Source of the DNA: an uncultured Bacteroidales bacterium
Lineage (GTDB): Bacteria > Bacteroidota > Bacteroidia > Bacteroidales > Bacteroidaceae
Length of the DNA stretch: 5,132 nucleotides
NCBI GenBank assembly: GCA_937906165.1
Contig: CALCYA010000071.1
Coordinates: forward strand, 1 to 5,132
Reading direction: 5' to 3'
The notes below the pieces were generated by a model that saw nothing but the letters and a program-made list of their open reading frames with translations, made no database searches and had not been told where the DNA came from. Of this stretch, positions 1-5,132 are shown in pieces. Every line of letters starts with the position of its first letter. Positions within the stretch are counted from its first letter, which is position 1. The translations under genes and the position numbers were made by a program.

Positions 1-110
1 TAATGTTTTGTCTGTGTTAAAAAGATATTCCCCCTATAGTTTGCAGGTGAACCATTTTTCCTCCTTTCAGTCGTCAAAATGGCAACGTGGATGAATGTAT
101 GTGTAATAGT

Positions 111-148
111 AAAAATAATATCCGCCTGCGTTTGCAAGCGGATATTAT
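111..148 (-). terminator. Intrinsic terminator of the tkt-rpiB operon
   Basis: Positions 115-125 and 138-148 form a perfect 11-bp inverted repeat (ATAATATCCGC / GCGGATATTAT). After one C/A mismatch it continues as a further 3-bp stem (127-129 with 134-136) closed by a 4-base loop. Read on the minus strand, the hairpin is followed at once by five U residues (complement of 115-111), about 22 nt after the rpiB stop codon. On the plus strand the downstream arm is followed by mixed A/T with no T run, so the terminator should work mainly in the minus direction. The G+C-rich stem core and U tract make this a confident call. Confidence 0.88.
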
Positions 149-169
149 ATATAATAATGTAATATAGTC

Positions 170-607
170 TTATCTCTTTACGGGTATCGCATCAATGCGT
201 GCCTGGTGGCGGCCACCCTCGAACGGTGTGCTGAGGAAAATCTCAACGCACTCCTTTGCGCTGTCGGGGTTAATGAAACGGCCTGGCATTACCATTACGT
301 TCGCGTCGTTGTGCTGACGGGCAAGAGCCGCTATCTCAGGCATCCAGCAGAGTGCACTGCGGATGGCGTCGTGGTGGTTCAATGTCATGTTGATGCCGTT
401 GCCTGTGCCGCAGATTGCGATGCCTGTTGTGAGCTCGCCTTTTTCTATAGCCTCGGCAAGTGCGTGTGCAAACTCGGGGTAGTTGCAACTCTCGGTGCTG
501 TGTGTGCCGAAGTCTACAAACTCATAACCCAATGCCTTGAGCCACTCTTTTACCTGCTCCTTGAGCGGGTAGCCTGCGTGGTCGCTTGCAAGTCCTATTG
601 TCTTCAT
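170..607 (-). CDS. rpiB: Ribose-5-phosphate isomerase B
   Basis: This cytosolic enzyme interconverts ribulose-5-phosphate and ribose-5-phosphate in the non-oxidative pentose phosphate pathway. The 145-residue protein has the usual length of the RpiB/LacAB family and its landmarks at the E. coli RpiB positions: D9-H10 near the N-terminus, Y43, catalytic-base Cys66 in ICGTGNG, the H99-N100-D101-A102-N103 run with the ring-opening histidine, and phosphate-binding R133 and R137 in GGRHQAR. The variant CGTGNG, where many proteobacterial enzymes have CGTGIG, is from memory usual in Bacteroidetes. Cys66 favours RpiB over LacA-type galactose-6-phosphate isomerases. The start codon overlaps the tkt stop (TAATG), which supports this start and suggests translational coupling. 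A hairpin terminator follows the TAA stop. The protein looks complete, with no missing key residue. Confidence 0.96.
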   Translation of the reverse strand: MKTIGLASDHAGYPLKEQVKEWLKALGYEFVDFGTHSTESCNYPEFAHALAEAIEKGELTTGIAICGTGNGINMTLNHHDAIRSALCWMPEIAALARQHNDANVMVMPGRFINPDSAKECVEIFLSTPFEGGRHQARIDAIPVKR

Positions 608-609
608 TA
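605..609 (-). promoter_or_regulatory. TAATG stop/start overlap coupling tkt to rpiB
   Basis: On the minus strand these five bases read TAATG: the TAA ends tkt and the ATG starts rpiB, sharing one base. No purine-rich ribosome site is obvious immediately upstream. Translation re-initiation by ribosomes that have just finished tkt is therefore the likely way rpiB is translated, keeping the two pentose-phosphate enzymes in step. The overlap is seen directly; the coupling is inferred. Confidence 0.7.
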
Positions 610-2619
610 TAACATTGATTTTACCTGGTTGTACACATTTTCTGCTGTAAAGCCGAGCTTCTCGTCAAGCACCTTGTAAGGAGCAGAGAAACCGAATGAC
701 TGCAAGCCCCAAACCTTGCCGTTGGCGCCTACAAGTCCCTCGAGGTTAACCGGCAAGCCGGCTGTGAGGCCGAAAACCTTTGCGCCTGCAGGGATAACGC
801 TCTGCTGATACTCCTTTGACTGTGTGCGGAAGAGGCCCTCAGATGGAACTGACACGATACGTGTCTTGATACCGTCTGCCTTCAGGAGCTTTGCGCCCTC
901 AACGAGCGTAGATACCTCGGAACCTGATGCAAGAAGAATCACGTCATAATCCTCGTCGCTGCCGGCAATGATATATGCACCCTTGCTTGCCTCCTCGTAT
1001 GGTGTGCCCTCTGGCAAGTTATTCACGTTCTGGCGTGAGAAGATGAGACCTGTAGGTGTATTATCGTTCTCCATTGCAAGCTTCCAAGCCTGTGTAGCCT
1101 CGTTGACGTCGGCGGGGCGCAGTACAAGCATTGAGTTCTTGCCGCTGTGGTTCTTTACTTTCTCCATAAGGCGCACCTGTGCCTCCTGCTCGACTGGCTC
1201 GTGTGTAGGGCCGTCCTCACCCACGCGGAATGCGTCGTGTGACCAGACGAACTTTACGGGGAGCTCCATGAGGGCTGCCATGCGGATTGCCGGTTTCATA
1301 TAGTCGCTGAACACGAAGAATGTACCGCAGGCTGCGATAACACCACCGTGGAGTGCCATACCTATGCAAACGCATGCCATTGTGAGCTCCGATACACCTG
1401 CATGCAGGAACGCTCCGCTGAAGTCGCCCGGCTTGAATGCGTGTGTCTTCTTGAGGAAGCCGTCGGTCTTGTCGCTGTTGCTGAGGTCGGCCGATGAGCA
1501 TATCATGTTGCCGTAATTCTCGGCAAGGATACCGAGCACTGTCGCCGATGCGTTACGTGTAGGAGCGTCTGCCTTCTGCTCGATGGCTGCCCAGTCAATT
1601 TCTGGCTGCTTGCCGCTGAACCAATCCTCGAGCTTCTGTGCTTTCTCGGGATTGGCTGCAGCCCATGTTGCCTTTGCCTGCTTGCGCTCTGCCACAATCT
1701 TGCGGAGTTCTGCCAAGCGGTTGTCGTACATCTCCTTTACCTCGGGGAAGAATACGAACGGATTCTCGACGTCACCGCCGAGGTTCTTTATCGTGTTGAT
1801 GTATGCGTCGCCACCGAGAGGTGCACCGTGTGTACCGCAGTCGAACTCGTAGCTGCTGCCGTCGGCACGGCGTGCTCCCTTGCCCATTACGGTGTTACCG
1901 ATGATGAGGGTGGGGCGCTCTTTCTCTGCCTTTGCCTCGGTGAGGGCAGCGCGGATAGCGTCGCAGTCGTTACCGTCGATGGTGATGACCTTCCAGCCCC
2001 AAGCCTCGTACTTCTTTGCTGTGTCCTCGAACATAACCTCATCGCAGCGTGTAGAGAGCTGGATCTGGTTAGCATCGTAGAACATGATCAGGTTGTTGAG
2101 CTTGAGGTAACCTGCCAAGCGGCCTGCACCCTGTGAAACCTCCTCCTGTACACCACCGTCCGAGATGAATGCGTAGATTGTGTGGCCGAACACCTCGTTG
2201 CCAAGACGTGCCTCGAGGAACTTTGCCGCAATAGCAGCACCAACGGCGTAGGTGTGTCCCTGACCCAATGGACCTGATGTGTTCTCGATACCGCGGGCGA
2301 AATTCACCTCGGGGTGTCCGGGAGTCGCGCTTCCCCACTGGCGGAGTTGCTTGAGCTCGTCCATTGTGTATTTGTCTGACAATGCCAATACTGAATAGAG
2401 CATTGGCGACATGTGACCAGGATCAAGGAAGAAACGGTCGCGGCCCTCCCACAATGGGTTCTCGGGGTCGTGGATCAGAAACTCTGAATAAAGTACGTTG
2501 ATGAAATCGGCACCACCCATGGCACCACCGGGGTGACCTGATTTTGCCTTCTCTACCATTGCAGCTGTGAGAATACGAATATTGTCCGCTGCCTTGTTCA
2601 TCAGTTGCTTGCTGTTCAT
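607..2619 (-). CDS. tkt: Transketolase
   Basis: This thiamine-diphosphate and Mg2+ dependent cytosolic enzyme transfers two-carbon ketol units between sugar phosphates, for example xylulose-5-P to ribose-5-P or erythrose-4-P. At 670 residues it is the normal full length. The N-terminal PP domain (about 1-280) has H29 in SGHPGG, H69 in PGHMS, H102 in PGHPE, GPLGQG at 116-121, the cofactor/metal signature SDGG (153-156) with N184 and I186, and H264 in HGAPLG. The central Pyr domain (about 350-520) has R355, S382, catalytic Glu411 in GVSEL, and H461, D469 and H473 in SHDAFRVGEDGPTHEPVEQ, matching E. coli numbering. R529 lies in SRQN, and the C-terminal domain runs from about 545. The form SDGGVQEEVSQGAG differs from the GDG...EG(I/V) of enterobacterial enzymes and fits a Bacteroidetes-type subfamily. 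Transaldolase or DXS are excluded by length and motifs. It is first in the operon, with rpiB coupled downstream. The start context is A/T-rich without a Shine-Dalgarno site. Confidence 0.96.
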   Translation of the reverse strand: MNSKQLMNKAADNIRILTAAMVEKAKSGHPGGAMGGADFINVLYSEFLIHDPENPLWEGRDRFFLDPGHMSPMLYSVLALSDKYTMDELKQLRQWGSATPGHPEVNFARGIENTSGPLGQGHTYAVGAAIAAKFLEARLGNEVFGHTIYAFISDGGVQEEVSQGAGRLAGYLKLNNLIMFYDANQIQLSTRCDEVMFEDTAKKYEAWGWKVITIDGNDCDAIRAALTEAKAEKERPTLIIGNTVMGKGARRADGSSYEFDCGTHGAPLGGDAYINTIKNLGGDVENPFVFFPEVKEMYDNRLAELRKIVAERKQAKATWAAANPEKAQKLEDWFSGKQPEIDWAAIEQKADAPTRNASATVLGILAENYGNMICSSADLSNSDKTDGFLKKTHAFKPGDFSGAFLHAGVSELTMACVCIGMALHGGVIAACGTFFVFSDYMKPAIRMAALMELPVKFVWSHDAFRVGEDGPTHEPVEQEAQVRLMEKVKNHSGKNSMLVLRPADVNEATQAWKLAMENDNTPTGLIFSRQNVNNLPEGTPYEEASKGAYIIAGSDEDYDVILLASGSEVSTLVEGAKLLKADGIKTRIVSVPSEGLFRTQSKEYQQSVIPAGAKVFGLTAGLPVNLEGLVGANGKVWGLQSFGFSAPYKVLDEKLGFTAENVYNQVKSML

Positions 2620-2650
2620 ATTTGCAGGTATAGTTATATGTATTTATTAA

Positions 2651-2695
2651 TTATCCATAGCCATACGGGAGCGGTAATCCTCTTTTTTTGGACAT
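2651..2695 (-). other. Candidate 14-codon leader ORF in the tkt 5' UTR
   Basis: Downstream of the predicted tkt promoter the minus strand has AGGGGAGGT directly before an ATG. It opens a reading frame for MSKKRGLPLPYGYG and ends in TAA, 31 nt before the tkt start. The frame would begin only about 15 nt after the predicted transcription start. It contains a run of seven A (a possible slippery stretch) and ends with a TATGG-C-TATGG direct repeat encoding YGYG. I do not recognise the peptide. Such a short frame can arise by chance, and the GGAGG sits closer to the ATG than is optimal, so translation is only a possibility. Confidence 0.25.
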
Positions 2696-2714
2696 ACCTC
2701 CCCTTAAATTGTCA

Positions 2715-2722
2715 CAAAAGTA
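2715..2722 (-). promoter_or_regulatory. Predicted -7 element of the tkt-rpiB promoter
   Basis: The minus strand reads TACTTTTG, a full match to the Bacteroidetes sigma-ABfr -7 consensus TAnnTTTG. It would place the transcription start near 2708-2712 and give a tkt leader of roughly 90 nt. The -33 element is weak: the best candidate is TATG (complement of 2749-2746), 23 nt upstream, instead of TTTG. The element overlaps a perfect palindrome (2716-2730), so a regulator bound there could block the promoter. Confidence 0.5.
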
Positions 2723-2765
2723 ATACTTTTTGTTTGAATGTAGAGCATAATTGAACAATGATTTT

Positions 2766-2807
2766 GCCCGTTGTTCATAAATAATTGATGAACTTTCGGG
2801 GCTTTTT
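2766..2807 (+). terminator. Terminator-like hairpin upstream of tex (plus strand)
   Basis: GTTCAT (2773-2778) pairs perfectly with ATGAAC (2788-2793) around a 9-base loop. Below a 2/3-base T-rich internal loop, CCCG (2767-2770) pairs with CGGG (2797-2800), and G2766 can pair with C2802 across a bulged G. Five T residues follow at 2803-2807. The T tract makes it directional for plus-strand transcripts; the minus-strand reading ends in A/T mix. It lies before the predicted tex promoter, so it would end a transcript starting farther left, either a small RNA or a longer tex leader. The internal loop and large apical loop make it weaker than the rpiB terminator. Confidence 0.42.
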
Positions 2808-2833
2808 GTCTGTTTATGTAAATTTAATACCTT

Positions 2834-2867
2834 TTTGCAATTCATCTTTCAATTTTGGGTACTTTTG
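2834..2867 (+). promoter_or_regulatory. Predicted tex promoter (TTTG / TAnnTTTG)
   Basis: TACTTTTG at 2860-2867 is an exact match to the Bacteroidetes -7 consensus TAnnTTTG. A TTTG at 2834-2837 serves as a -33 element with a 22-bp spacer, slightly long but acceptable. Transcription would start near 2871-2875, giving a tex leader of about 30 nt that ends in an A-rich stretch before the ATG, typical of Bacteroidetes starts. A second, near-identical element TACTTTCG (2871-2878) follows immediately and could give an alternative start. Confidence 0.55.
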
Positions 2868-2904
2868 TAGTACTTTCGCATGATAAACAAATAAAAAGAC
2901 TATT

Positions 2905-5016
2905 ATGCTCATTAATATAATTGCAAAAGAGACAGGGCTTGCAGCCGATAAGGTAAGGAACACGGTGGAGCTGCTTGAGGGTGGTGCTACAGTGCCGTTC
3001 ATAGCACGTTACCGCAAGGAGGCCACAGGCTCCATGGATGAGGTTGCCATAGGTAACATAAAGGATATGCACGAGAGGCTGAAGGCTATCGTGCAGCGTA
3101 AGGACACCATAATTGCCACTATAGAGGAGCAGGGAAAACTTACTCCGGAACTCAAGAAACGAATAGACAATTGCTTCGATGCAGTGGAGCTTGAGGATAT
3201 CTATCTGCCTTATAAGCCCAAGCGCCGCACGCGTGCCACGATGGCTAAGGAGCGTGGCCTTGAACCTCTTGCCGACCTTATCCTCCTGCAACAGAATGTG
3301 GATATTAAAGGACGTGCCCAGAGCTTTGTTTGTGCCGAAGTGCCCACTGCCGATGATGCCCTTGCGGGAGCATGTGACATCATTGCCGAGCGCGTTTCGG
3401 AGGATGAGGGTGCCCGCAATGCCATGCGCCGCCTGTTTGCCCGTCGTGGAGTGCTGGTGTCAAAGGTGGTAAAGGGTAAGGAGGCCGACGGTATAAAATA
3501 TGCCGACTACTATGAGTGGCAGGAGAATATTTCCCGTATCTCCTCGCACCGCCTGCTTGCCATAATGCGTGGAGAGGATGAAGGGTTTCTGCGCATGTCC
3601 ATAGGTGTAGATGCCGATGAGGCTGTAGAGATGCTCAACCGCCGTTTTGTAAAGCGTCCTTCGTCATCGCGCGGTTATATCGAGGCGGCTGTTGCCGACG
3701 GATTCAAGCGTCTTTTAGCTCCGTCAATGGAGAACGAGACGCGCTCCAATGCAAAGCAACGCGCCGACGATGAGGCAATAGCCGTCTTTGCCGAGAATCT
3801 GCGACAGCTTCTCATGTCATCGCCGCTCGGCCAGAAGAGGGTGCTTGCCATTGACCCGGGATTCCGTACAGGTTGCAAGGTGGTTGTCCTCGATTCGCAG
3901 GGTAACCTTGTATTTCATACTGTAATATATCCGCATCCGCCGCAGAATGACAGGGATGGCGCAACCCGCATAATTACCTCTCTTGTGAATGACTATGCCA
4001 TTGAGGCGTTTGCCATAGGCAACGGCACTGCCGGGCGCGAGACCGAGGATTTTGTGCGTAGGCTTGGCTTGGGCGCAGATATATTCTCGGTGAATGAAGA
4101 CGGGGCATCTGTATATTCTGCATCGGCGGTGGCGCGTGAGGAGTTTCCCGATGAGGATGTCACCGTGCGTGGTGCGGTATCTATCGGCCGTCGCCTCATC
4201 GACCCCCTGTCGGAGCTTGTCAAGATAGAGCCGCGCTCAATAGGAGTGGGGCAGTATCAGCACAGTGTCGACCAGGCAAAACTGAAGGAACGTCTTGATG
4301 TTGTTGTGGAGAGCTGCGTGAACAAGGTGGGCGTGAACCTCAATACTGCTACAAAGCAGATACTCACGCACATTTCGGGTCTTGGTCCTGCGCTGGCCGA
4401 GAATATCGTCAAGTACCGTGCTGCCAACGGTGATTTCCGCACCCGTAAGGAGCTGCTGAAGGTCCCGCGTCTGGGCAACAAGGCTTTTGAACAGGCTGCG
4501 GGCTTCCTGCGTGTGGTAGGTGGTGACGAGCCGCTTGACAATACGGCAGTACATCCCGAGTCATACGGCATAGTCGTGAAGATGGCCAAGGACAGTGGCG
4601 TTTCACTCGGTGAATTCATCTCCAACGGAGAACTCCGTAAAAAGGTGGTGCTTTCAAATTATGTGACCGACAAGGTGGGTATGCCCACCCTCACAGATAT
4701 TATGGATGCTCTGAACAAACGTGGGCTCGACCCGCGCGAACAGGCGAAAGCGTTCTCTTTTGACCCAAATGTGCACGAGATTGAGGACCTGCGCGCAGGA
4801 ATGGTTCTTCCCGGGCTTGTGTCGAACATAACTGCCTTTGGCGCATTCGTGAACATCGGTGTGCATCAGGATGGTCTTGTACATATTTCCCAACTTGCCG
4901 ACAAGTATGTGTCATCGCCCGGCGATGTTGTCAAGCTCGGTCAGCAGGTAATGGTAAGGGTTATGGAGGTTGACCTTAAACGCCGCCGCATAAGCCTGAG
5001 CATGAAAGGGGTATGA
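2905..5016 (+). CDS. tex: Tex-family S1 RNA-binding transcription accessory protein
   Basis: Tex is a cytosolic nucleic-acid-binding protein related to eukaryotic Spt6; in other bacteria it has been linked to transcription, toxin gene expression and stress survival, though its exact role is unsettled. The 703-residue product is full length. The N-terminal Tex_N helical region (about 1-190) includes GATVPFIARYRKEATGSMDE. The YqgF/RuvX-like domain (about 312-438) starts with LAIDPGFRTGCK (D317) and contains IGNGTAGRETE (371-381) and GVGQYQH. Tandem helix-hairpin-helix elements (about 478-536) include ISGLGPALAENIVKYR and VPRLGNKAFEQ, followed by HPESY (550-554). A C-terminal S1 domain (about 632-701) has AFGAFVNIG and GLVHISQL and ends RRRISLSMK. 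The motif usually seen as VNEAG or VSENG is VNEDG here, and the following SASE is SASA, minor departures in my recollection of the family. The start has an A-rich upstream region, and no longer in-frame start is visible. A possible next gene overlaps its stop codon. Confidence 0.96.
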   Translation: MLINIIAKETGLAADKVRNTVELLEGGATVPFIARYRKEATGSMDEVAIGNIKDMHERLKAIVQRKDTIIATIEEQGKLTPELKKRIDNCFDAVELEDIYLPYKPKRRTRATMAKERGLEPLADLILLQQNVDIKGRAQSFVCAEVPTADDALAGACDIIAERVSEDEGARNAMRRLFARRGVLVSKVVKGKEADGIKYADYYEWQENISRISSHRLLAIMRGEDEGFLRMSIGVDADEAVEMLNRRFVKRPSSSRGYIEAAVADGFKRLLAPSMENETRSNAKQRADDEAIAVFAENLRQLLMSSPLGQKRVLAIDPGFRTGCKVVVLDSQGNLVFHTVIYPHPPQNDRDGATRIITSLVNDYAIEAFAIGNGTAGRETEDFVRRLGLGADIFSVNEDGASVYSASAVAREEFPDEDVTVRGAVSIGRRLIDPLSELVKIEPRSIGVGQYQHSVDQAKLKERLDVVVESCVNKVGVNLNTATKQILTHISGLGPALAENIVKYRAANGDFRTRKELLKVPRLGNKAFEQAAGFLRVVGGDEPLDNTAVHPESYGIVVKMAKDSGVSLGEFISNGELRKKVVLSNYVTDKVGMPTLTDIMDALNKRGLDPREQAKAFSFDPNVHEIEDLRAGMVLPGLVSNITAFGAFVNIGVHQDGLVHISQLADKYVSSPGDVVKLGQQVMVRVMEVDLKRRRISLSMKGV

Positions 5017-5132
5017 ATTGGGGAAATGTCATTTCTGCGTGGCTCCAAAGCGACGAGAAATTCAGACAAGTGATTAAAGATTCCTCACACAAGGTTGACT
5101 TTGGCCCCTACGGGCGTCGATCTTCGATTCGG
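5013..5132 (+). CDS. Partial ORF overlapping the tex stop, unrecognised
   Basis: An ATG at 5013-5015 overlaps the tex TGA (ATGA, four bases) and opens a frame of 40 codons, without a stop, to the window edge. It begins MNWGNVISAWLQSDEKF and is the only plus-strand frame open throughout this stretch. ATGA overlaps are typical of translationally coupled operon genes, and no terminator is visible between tex and the edge, so a second gene in a tex operon is plausible. I do not recognise the product or any domain. Against it, the arginine codons are mixed (AGA, CGA, CGG appear beside CGT) whereas tex prefers CGT/CGC, and 40 codons is too short to exclude a chance open frame. The 3' end lies outside the window. 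Confidence 0.38.
   Translation, partial: MNWGNVISAWLQSDEKFRQVIKDSSHKVDFGPYGRRSSIR

Larger units (their letters stand above)
2620..2904. other. Divergent tkt/tex intergenic regulatory region
   Basis: This A+T-rich stretch of 285 bases lies between the two divergent start codons and holds no gene I can support with confidence. It contains a -7-like element facing each gene, a 15-bp palindrome at 2716-2730, a 14-codon mini-ORF in the tkt leader, a plus-strand hairpin with a T tract at 2766-2807, and an overlapping alternative hairpin at 2752-2777. These are given separately. Nothing here resembles a known riboswitch class or tRNA that I can recognise. Confidence 0.8.

Noticed and set aside
7..43. 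Possible plus-strand promoter (TTTG at 7-10 and TATAGTTTG at 35-43)
   Set aside because: The spacing within the -7-like element is off by one base, the spacer is about 24 bp, and the only thing downstream on that strand is the antisense side of rpiB.
206..679. 157-codon plus-strand ORF opposite rpiB and the tkt 3' end
   Set aside because: It lies antisense to rpiB, whose catalytic residues are all intact, its translation is rich in Cys/Val/Ala in the way of a codon shadow, and no promoter or recognisable domain supports it.
2651..2845. 64-codon minus-strand ORF spanning the tkt upstream region
   Set aside because: It starts well upstream of the predicted tkt promoter and runs through the -7 element, so its first part would not be transcribed from there. 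Only its last 14 codons are treated, as a possible leader ORF.
2842..3291. 149-codon minus-strand ORF opposite the 5' part of tex
   Set aside because: It is a shadow of the conserved Tex_N coding region and crosses the tex promoter; composition (many Cys, His, Leu) and lack of any motif fit an antisense artefact.
5074..5130. Minus-strand frame open from the right edge to TAA at 5076-5074
   Set aside because: Only 18 codons are visible, with no start, no motif and no supporting context; the overlapping plus-strand frame has better support from its overlap with tex.
5101..5132. Short inverted repeats (CCC-TAC-GGG and TCGA-TCT-TCGA) near the right edge
   Set aside because: Arms of 3-4 bp are too short, have no T tract, and are expected by chance; they do not make a terminator or attachment site.

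Overview
This window looks like a chromosomal housekeeping segment from a member of the Bacteroidales. The evidence is the sequence type of the three full-length proteins, promoter-like elements matching the Bacteroidetes TAnnTTTG (-7) consensus, A-rich start regions without Shine-Dalgarno sequences in front of the main genes, and G+C-rich genes separated by very A+T-rich intergenic DNA. I cannot name the genus. I see no mobile element, CRISPR array, tRNA, rRNA or phage gene.

Layout: positions 1-110 hold no convincing gene. A strong intrinsic terminator (111-148, minus strand) closes a two-gene minus-strand operon. Read in transcription order, the operon is transketolase (tkt, 2619 to 607) and then ribose-5-phosphate isomerase B (rpiB, 607 to 170), joined by a TAATG stop/start overlap. 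The products act in the non-oxidative pentose phosphate pathway: RpiB interconverts ribulose-5-P and ribose-5-P, and transketolase uses ribose-5-P as acceptor. A 285-bp divergent intergenic region (2620-2904) then separates tkt from tex on the plus strand (2905-5016), which encodes the full-length nucleic-acid-binding protein Tex. The last 120 bases hold a reading frame that overlaps the tex stop codon by ATGA and is cut by the window edge. I do not recognise its product.

The coding genes are ordinary. The part worth a second look is the divergent intergenic region. It has a perfect TAnnTTTG element facing each gene, and a 15-bp palindrome covers most of the tkt element. A 14-codon mini-ORF lies near the predicted 5' end of the tkt mRNA. 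On the plus strand there is a terminator-like hairpin with a T tract, plus an overlapping alternative hairpin whose left arm contains the stop codon of a 38-codon hydrophobic ORF. That resembles a leader-peptide attenuator or small-RNA arrangement. It is inference from short inverted repeats in A+T-rich DNA and needs comparative and RNA data. I found no clear novel multi-gene system.
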